Source of the DNA: CAZNPH01 sp964574985
GTDB taxonomy: Bacteria; Bacteroidota; Bacteroidia; Bacteroidales; SM23-62
DNA: 64,000 nt
Assembly: GCA_964574985.1 (NCBI GenBank)
Contig: CAZNPH010000009.1
Coordinates: forward strand, 66,558-130,557
Direction: 5' to 3'
Shown here: positions 59,421 to 64,000 of the stretch, one piece after another
How positions within the stretch are numbered: the first letter of the stretch is position 1
How the letters are laid out: each line of letters opens with the position of its first letter
Notes under the pieces: model-generated
The model's database searches: none
What the model saw: only the letters and a program-made list of their open reading frames with translations
What the model was told of the DNA's origin: nothing
Made by a program: the position numbers and the translations under genes

Positions 59421-61275
59421 TTGGGAGACATATAAAATAGGAGAAGTTTTCGAACGTCAATTTGATAGCTTTCATATAAGTGATATTGAGACTTATAAGA
59501 GGATTACGATAAAGACCAGAGGGCAAGGAATTAGTTTAAGAGATAGAGCCCAGGGAATGACAATAGGAACCAAGCGTCAGTTTAGAGTCAAGAAGGATCA
59601 GTTTCTATTATCCAAAATTGACGCTTTAAATGGAGCTTTTGGAATAGTTCCGGAGGAATGTGATGAAGGGATAATAACTGGAAATTTCTGGACTTTTAAC
59701 TACAACACAAAAATCCTTTCAAAAGATTATCTCAACTTCCTCTGTATAGGACAAATTTTTACAGAATTCAGCCGCTTAGCGAGCTCAGGTTCAACCAACA
59801 GAAAATATCTTGACCAAGAAAAATTTTTATCCCTCAAAATATCTCTCCCTCCTCTTGAAGAACAGCAGCAAATTGTCGTCAAACTGGAAAAAGTCCGGGA
59901 GCATTCGGAGAAGATCAGAAAGCTAAGATCAAAGCAAGAACAGGATATTGACAACCTTCTTTATAGTGAGTATTTGAAGATTATAAAAGATGTTCCCTGG
60001 AACAAAATGCAGGATATTGCTCCCATTACTAGGAGGCCAGTTGAAATAAAACCAGACGGAGAATATCCTGAACTTGGTATCAGAAGTTTTGGAAAAGGGA
60101 CATTTCACAAGCCCGCTTTAACCAGGATTGAAGTTGGAACTAAAAAGCTTTATCAAATTAAAGCAGGTGATTTGATGTTCAGCAATGTATTTGCATGGGA
60201 AGGTGCTATTGCAGTGGCAAAAGAAAAAGATAACGACAGGGTTGGGTCTCACCGCTTCATTTCGTGTGTGCTAGACTTGGAGCAGGTTCAGCCTCATTTT
60301 CTGTGTTATCATTTTCTTTCTCCAAAAGGTATGGAAGATATAAACCGTTCATCTCCCGGAGGAGCAGGGCGAAACAAAACATTAGGACTGAAAAAACTCG
60401 AAAATATTGATGTTCCGGTACCTTCCATTGAGAAACAACAGGAATTTGAAGCACTCCAAAGACAGCTCAGGCAATTGAAAGAGCACCATAAAGAGACCCT
60501 TCAAAATTTGGATAAACTGTTCCCGGCTTTGTTGGATAAGGCGTTTAAGGGGGAGTTGGTGGAAACAGATAAAGAGACGTTGATGATGGCGGCTGAGCCT
60601 GAAAATAGCCATCAGGATGTGCCTATTGCCAATCCCCGACCAAATCAGAAGAAGCGCTCTGAAAAATCAGACGCGTATGTGCGCAAAATGGTTTTAGCCG
60701 CTGAAATTGCGAACCAACTCCACAGTGAACCTACATTCGGACACGTCAAATTTATGAAGCTCCTCTACCTCTGTGGTGAAGCTGGGCATATGAAGCTGAT
60801 GACAAATTACCAGAAATTTGCAGCCGGTCCTTTTGACGGTCGATTGATCAATTCGGTAGACACCTATTTTAAGAAACAAAAGTGGTTCAGGGTTGAACAG
60901 GTAAACACCAATGGATACAAACGCTACACCTATTACCCTGACATAAATGTAGAAAAGTACAAGCACCTTTATGATGGCTATTTTTTAAATCAACAACATG
61001 CCATTTCTGAAATCATTGAGCTATTCCGAAAAAAGGACAGCAAGCACAGTAAAATTGTTGCAACTCTTTATGCGGTTTGGAACAACAGGATTATCCAACA
61101 ACAAGACATTTCAGATGAATTGCTGATCGAAGATTTTTACAAATGGGACAAGCAGAAAGCAAAATATGAACGGGAACGACTTGAAAAAGCACTTGATTGG
61201 ATGAGGAATGAAGGTATCGTTCCTGATGGTTGGGGGAAAGTAATTGAAAAAGCGAAAAAGAAAAATGCGAAATAA
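59410..61275 (+). CDS. hsdS: Type I specificity subunit HsdS with C-terminal Panacea/SocA-like extension
   Basis: A 621-residue protein, larger than usual HsdS (~400). Residues ~1-150 and ~195-335 are the two target-recognition domains, separated by the conserved coiled coil (EEQQQIVVKLEKVREHSEKI, about 150-180). A second coil lies around 340-385 (EKQQEFEALQRQLRQLKEHH). From ~420 on is an extra ~195-residue domain: TFGHVKFMKLLYLCGEAGHM, KFAAGPFDGRLINSVDTYFK and a charged C-terminal helix. The spacing of KFMKLLYLC and AGPFDG resembles the DUF4065/SocA-like (Panacea) fold seen in antitoxins, which I offer as a similarity only. ATG 59410 is used since the frame to 59386 starts with TTG. It overlaps the TIR-APAZ gene by 11 bases. 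Confidence 0.85.
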   Translation: MKHSWETYKIGEVFERQFDSFHISDIETYKRITIKTRGQGISLRDRAQGMTIGTKRQFRVKKDQFLLSKIDALNGAFGIVPEECDEGIITGNFWTFNYNTKILSKDYLNFLCIGQIFTEFSRLASSGSTNRKYLDQEKFLSLKISLPPLEEQQQIVVKLEKVREHSEKIRKLRSKQEQDIDNLLYSEYLKIIKDVPWNKMQDIAPITRRPVEIKPDGEYPELGIRSFGKGTFHKPALTRIEVGTKKLYQIKAGDLMFSNVFAWEGAIAVAKEKDNDRVGSHRFISCVLDLEQVQPHFLCYHFLSPKGMEDINRSSPGGAGRNKTLGLKKLENIDVPVPSIEKQQEFEALQRQLRQLKEHHKETLQNLDKLFPALLDKAFKGELVETDKETLMMAAEPENSHQDVPIANPRPNQKKRSEKSDAYVRKMVLAAEIANQLHSEPTFGHVKFMKLLYLCGEAGHMKLMTNYQKFAAGPFDGRLINSVDTYFKKQKWFRVEQVNTNGYKRYTYYPDINVEKYKHLYDGYFLNQQHAISEIIELFRKKDSKHSKIVATLYAVWNNRIIQQQDISDELLIEDFYKWDKQKAKYERERLEKALDWMRNEGIVPDGWGKVIEKAKKKNAK

Positions 61276-62617
61276 AATATTCATAAGCCATGCCACACCG
61301 GATGATGATGACTTCACAAAATGGTTGTCCCTTAAGCTTATTGGCCTGGGTTATGATGTTTGGTGTGATATTCTTTTTCTGGACAAAGGAGTTGATTTTT
61401 GGAGCAATATTGAAAAAGAGATCAGGGAAAACACATGCAAATTTTTAATCGTATCGTCAACTCTCGGAAATCAACGAGAAGGTGTACTAAAAGAATTGGC
61501 TGTTGCCACCAAAGTTAAGAAGCAATTAAAAGATGATTCTTTCATTATTCCGTTATCTATTGACGAAACGCTTTCTTATGATGATATCAATATTGAAATT
61601 GTTCGCTTAAACGCTATTGATTTTAAAAAGTCATGGGCAAAGGGATTGCAAGACTTATTGGATGCATTTGAAAAGCACAATGTACCCAAAAATCCACCCG
61701 ACCCATCCAAAAGCAACCTATTATATCAGCAAATTTTTCTTCATGATAAAGGTGTAATAGAAAAGGAAGAAACTTATGATTCGAACTGGTTTCCAATTAC
61801 CTTATTTCCCCGGGAACTAAGATTTCATAAATACGAATGGAGGCTACCTAAAAACTTTGATGTAAGAACCCTCACCTTTCCTGCCATACGCTTCAAACAA
61901 TACCTGTGTACGTTTGCATGGGAATATGATTTTATGCATCAACTTCCTAAAACGGAGACTTACGATAGTAATGAAACCATCTGCATACCAACAGCTGACA
62001 TCCTATCGGGAGAGTATGATTCAGATTTTATCAGAAATTATGAATGTCAGAGGCTTATTGTACAGCTTATCAATAAGGGATTTGAATTACAGATGAAACG
62101 AAAAGAAGTTCGTGAATATGAAATGGCTAATAAAACAGCTTACTGGATTGAAAAAGGGAAACTTGAAAAGGATAAGTTTGAGAAAGTTCAGTTGGTAGGT
62201 AAGCAGAAAGAGAAAAATTGGCACTTTGGTGTTTCAGGTGCAGGAAAATTATATCCTGTCCACGTTTTGATGATGTCATCTCACATTTTCTTTACACAGG
62301 ATGGTGCCAATTTAATTGAGTCTAAAAGTATTCAACACTCGTCTCGTAGAAGGCAGGGTAAAAATTGGTGGAATGACAAATGGCGGGAAAAACTTTTGGG
62401 TTTCATAAGATATATTTCTGATGATAAGAATTCTTTCTTTTTAGAAATGGGGAGCGAAGAAAAAATAATTGTAGCTAATGAACCACTAAAATTTATTGGT
62501 ATGGCAAGTTATGTTAACCCTTCAGAAAATAATCTGGAAGAAGAATCGGAATTGGCAGATATCAACAACTATGAGGATACAGTTGAAGAATTAGATGAAA
62601 TTGAAGACGCTGAATGA
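61265..62617 (+). CDS. TIR-APAZ protein (SPARTA NADase subunit)
   Basis: A 450-residue protein. The N-terminal TIR domain (residues 1-~155) shows RNKIFISHATPDDDDFTKWL, DVWCDILFLDKGVDFWSNIE, and Glu77 in GVLKELAVA, which sits where the catalytic Glu of TIR NADases is expected. The remaining ~165-450 is the APAZ region, analogous to the N and L1/L2 parts of Argonaute, with long beta/alpha stretches and conserved KTAYWIEKGKLEKDKF. An acidic tail ends the chain. In SPARTA systems it pairs with short Argonaute, and target recognition triggers NAD depletion and cell death. ATG 61265 is inside the last codons of hsdS. The stop overlaps the Argonaute ATG by 4 bases. Confidence 0.9.
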   Translation: MRNKIFISHATPDDDDFTKWLSLKLIGLGYDVWCDILFLDKGVDFWSNIEKEIRENTCKFLIVSSTLGNQREGVLKELAVATKVKKQLKDDSFIIPLSIDETLSYDDINIEIVRLNAIDFKKSWAKGLQDLLDAFEKHNVPKNPPDPSKSNLLYQQIFLHDKGVIEKEETYDSNWFPITLFPRELRFHKYEWRLPKNFDVRTLTFPAIRFKQYLCTFAWEYDFMHQLPKTETYDSNETICIPTADILSGEYDSDFIRNYECQRLIVQLINKGFELQMKRKEVREYEMANKTAYWIEKGKLEKDKFEKVQLVGKQKEKNWHFGVSGAGKLYPVHVLMMSSHIFFTQDGANLIESKSIQHSSRRRQGKNWWNDKWREKLLGFIRYISDDKNSFFLEMGSEEKIIVANEPLKFIGMASYVNPSENNLEEESELADINNYEDTVEELDEIEDAE

Positions 62618-63975
62618 AAGAATTAATTTACATAGATGAGCCTAATATACTTTTTGCACATGGCCAGAAATGTACAGATGCACGAGATGGACTTGCTCTT
62701 TTCGGCCCTTTAAACCAAATCTATGGAATTAAAAGCGGAGTGATTGCAACGCAAAATGGCTTACGCATTTTCAAAGAGTACCTCAACCAGATTCAAAAAC
62801 CGATTTATAATCAGAATAATATTACCCGGCCTATGTTCCCGGGATTTGAAGCTGTGTTTGGGTGTAAATGGGAATCACAAAACATTGTATTCAAAGAGGT
62901 AAAAGATGAGGAAATTGGAAAATACTTATACAATGCAAGCACCCATAAACGTACTTACGATTTAGTCACCTTGTTTATCGACAAAATAATTGCAGCCAAT
63001 AAGAATGATGAGGAGCGGGTTGATTTATGGTTTGTTATTGTCCCTGATGAGATTTACAAATATTGTCGCCCTAACTCCACTCTACCGAAAGAATTAGTGC
63101 AAACGAAATCTTTAATCTCAAAATCGAAGGCTAAAAATTTTCAATATACCCCAACACTATTCGAAGACTATAATCAAGAATTACGAGAAGTTGAGAAAGA
63201 AGCTAAAACATATAATTATGATGCACAGTTTCACGATCAATTAAAAGCTCGATTACTACAACATACTATTCCAACTCAAATTCTCAGGGAAAGTACCCTG
63301 GCATGGAGGGAATTTAAAAACACCTTTGGTGCCCCTATCCGTAATTTTGAAAAAATTGAAGGTCATTTGGCGTGGACTATATCCACAGCAGCATATTATA
63401 AGGCTGGCGGAAAACCTTGGAAGCTTGGTGACATAAGGCCAGGGGTATGTTATCTTGGCTTGGTTTACAAGAAGATAGAGAAAAGCAAAAACCCTAAAAA
63501 CGCTTGCTGTGCTGCTCAAATGTTTTTGGATAATGGTGACGGAACAGTTTTTAAGGGAGAAGTGGGTCCTTGGTACAATCCTGAAAAGGGAGAATATCAT
63601 TTGAAACCAAAAGAAGCCAAAGCTTTATTAACCCAAGCTTTAGAATCATACAAGGAACAAAATGGATCTCATCCAAAGGAAATATTTATTCATGCCAAAA
63701 CTCGTTTCAATCATCAAGAATGGGATGCTTTTAAAGAGGTAACGCCAAAGGATACAAATCTTGTTGGTGTTACCATTACTAAAACAAAACCTTTGAAGCT
63801 TTATAGGTCTGAAGGAGCATATCCCATCATGAGAGGAAATGCATTTGTTGTAAATGAAAGAAGTGCATTCTTATGGACAGTGGGTTTTGTACCAAAAACG
63901 CAATCAACTTTGTCTATGGAAGTTCCCAATCCAATTTTTATCGAAATTGTAACTATTTACCAGGGTACTCCCTGA
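62614..63975 (+). CDS. Short prokaryotic Argonaute (MID-PIWI), C terminus apparently truncated
   Basis: A 453-residue short pAgo that follows TIR-APAZ with an ATGA overlap. The MID region shows LFAHGQKCTDARDGLALFGP and DLWFVIVPDEIYKYCRP. The PIWI half shows NFEKIEGHLAWTISTAAYYK, WKLGDIRPGVCYLGLVYKK, CCAAQMFLDNGDGTVFKGEVG and IFIHAKTRFNHQEWDAF. Catalytic DEDX residues are absent, as usual for short pAgos. Proteins of this type commonly continue after NPIFIEI for about 50 residues (KLNYN...PVTLRFA type) to the C-terminal Ile. Here the frame ends with IVTIYQGTP at 63975, so the end seems replaced. The C-terminal region normally helps bind the guide 5' phosphate, so function may be impaired unless a new tail suffices. 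Confidence 0.88.
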   Translation: MKELIYIDEPNILFAHGQKCTDARDGLALFGPLNQIYGIKSGVIATQNGLRIFKEYLNQIQKPIYNQNNITRPMFPGFEAVFGCKWESQNIVFKEVKDEEIGKYLYNASTHKRTYDLVTLFIDKIIAANKNDEERVDLWFVIVPDEIYKYCRPNSTLPKELVQTKSLISKSKAKNFQYTPTLFEDYNQELREVEKEAKTYNYDAQFHDQLKARLLQHTIPTQILRESTLAWREFKNTFGAPIRNFEKIEGHLAWTISTAAYYKAGGKPWKLGDIRPGVCYLGLVYKKIEKSKNPKNACCAAQMFLDNGDGTVFKGEVGPWYNPEKGEYHLKPKEAKALLTQALESYKEQNGSHPKEIFIHAKTRFNHQEWDAFKEVTPKDTNLVGVTITKTKPLKLYRSEGAYPIMRGNAFVVNERSAFLWTVGFVPKTQSTLSMEVPNPIFIEIVTIYQGTP

Positions 63976-63976
63976 A

Positions 63977-64000
63977 ATGATTTTTAAATATTCGCTTCTA
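63977..64000 (+). other. Possible start of the next reading frame at the window edge
   Basis: ATG 63977 directly after the Argonaute stop opens eight codons (MIFKYSLL) to the edge. It could be the start of a new gene, or simply part of whatever sequence replaced the Argonaute tail. It cannot be judged from 24 bases. Confidence 0.2.

Noticed and set aside
1..64000. CRISPR arrays, rRNA and tRNA genes
   Set aside because: No regularly spaced identical repeats and no cloverleaf or rRNA-like stretches were found on reading through the window. The integrase is not next to a visible tRNA.

Overview
The window looks like a chromosome segment of a Bacteroidota bacterium, probably Bacteroidales/Marinilabiliales-like, although rank below phylum cannot be settled from the sequence. 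The reasons are the lipoprotein-rich sulfatase/GH43/GH29 polysaccharide genes, weak Shine-Dalgarno signals, a Bacteroidota-type HelD, a thioredoxin-type ArsC, the integrase family, and nadB and arsM relics that match Bacteroidota versions. I found no rRNA, tRNA or CRISPR array. The first ~38 kb is compositionally uniform and densely coding. From ~38.4 kb the region is accessory, AT-richer in places, and full of broken genes.

Layout. (1) 1-4.16 kb: end of an unknown gene, then a sulfatase lipoprotein, a GH43 lipoprotein and a D-2-hydroxyacid dehydrogenase, i.e. breakdown of a sulfated polysaccharide. (2) 4.16-30.4 kb: a long stress-homeostasis block. It holds a tandem UspA protein, a hybrid histidine kinase, an operon with a baeRF-type release-factor-like protein, MgtC and a frameshifted BON protein, a divergent lipid kinase/APP1 phosphatase pair, a UPF0182 membrane protein, a GH65 phosphorylase, a P2-type cation ATPase, HtrA, a second broken BON gene, a sigma54-dependent response regulator, two Fe/Mn superoxide dismutases (one cytoplasmic, one lipoprotein) and FtsH. 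A sigma54-like motif (TGGCAY, 5 nt, TTT) precedes three of these transcription units. (3) 30.5-38.4 kb: a fucose-type glycan cluster (esterase with C-terminal sugar-binding-like domain, GH29, sodium/sugar symporter, cupin isomerase-like protein, LacI regulator) with no SusC/SusD pair.

(4) 38.4-49.6 kb: a gene graveyard. It has an AbiEi antitoxin relic, an ars operon (arsR, arsC, acr3) whose arsM is destroyed by several lesions, a nadB fragment, a macro-domain gene, and then a low-GC two-gene operon (DUF1538 membrane protein plus a triple PII-like protein). That operon is boxed in by transposase remnants, a group II intron maturase tail and a 183-bp direct repeat. (5) 48.9-53.3 kb: methyltransferase, HelD-like helicase, prfC. 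(6) 53.6-64 kb: a tyrosine recombinase that has lost its catalytic tyrosine, then a defence island. Six head-to-tail, mostly overlapping genes follow: an XRE regulator, HsdR, HsdM, HsdS (with a C-terminal Panacea/SocA-like extension), a TIR-APAZ protein and a short Argonaute. The last two form a SPARTA (short pAgo/TIR-APAZ) pair translationally coupled to the type I restriction-modification genes. The Argonaute appears to lack about 50 residues of its normal C terminus.

The most interesting elements are the RM-SPARTA operon with its odd HsdS extension, the DUF1538/PII-like operon delivered inside mobile-element debris, and the repeated occurrence of short internal deletions in pseudogenes, which is either real decay or an assembly artefact.
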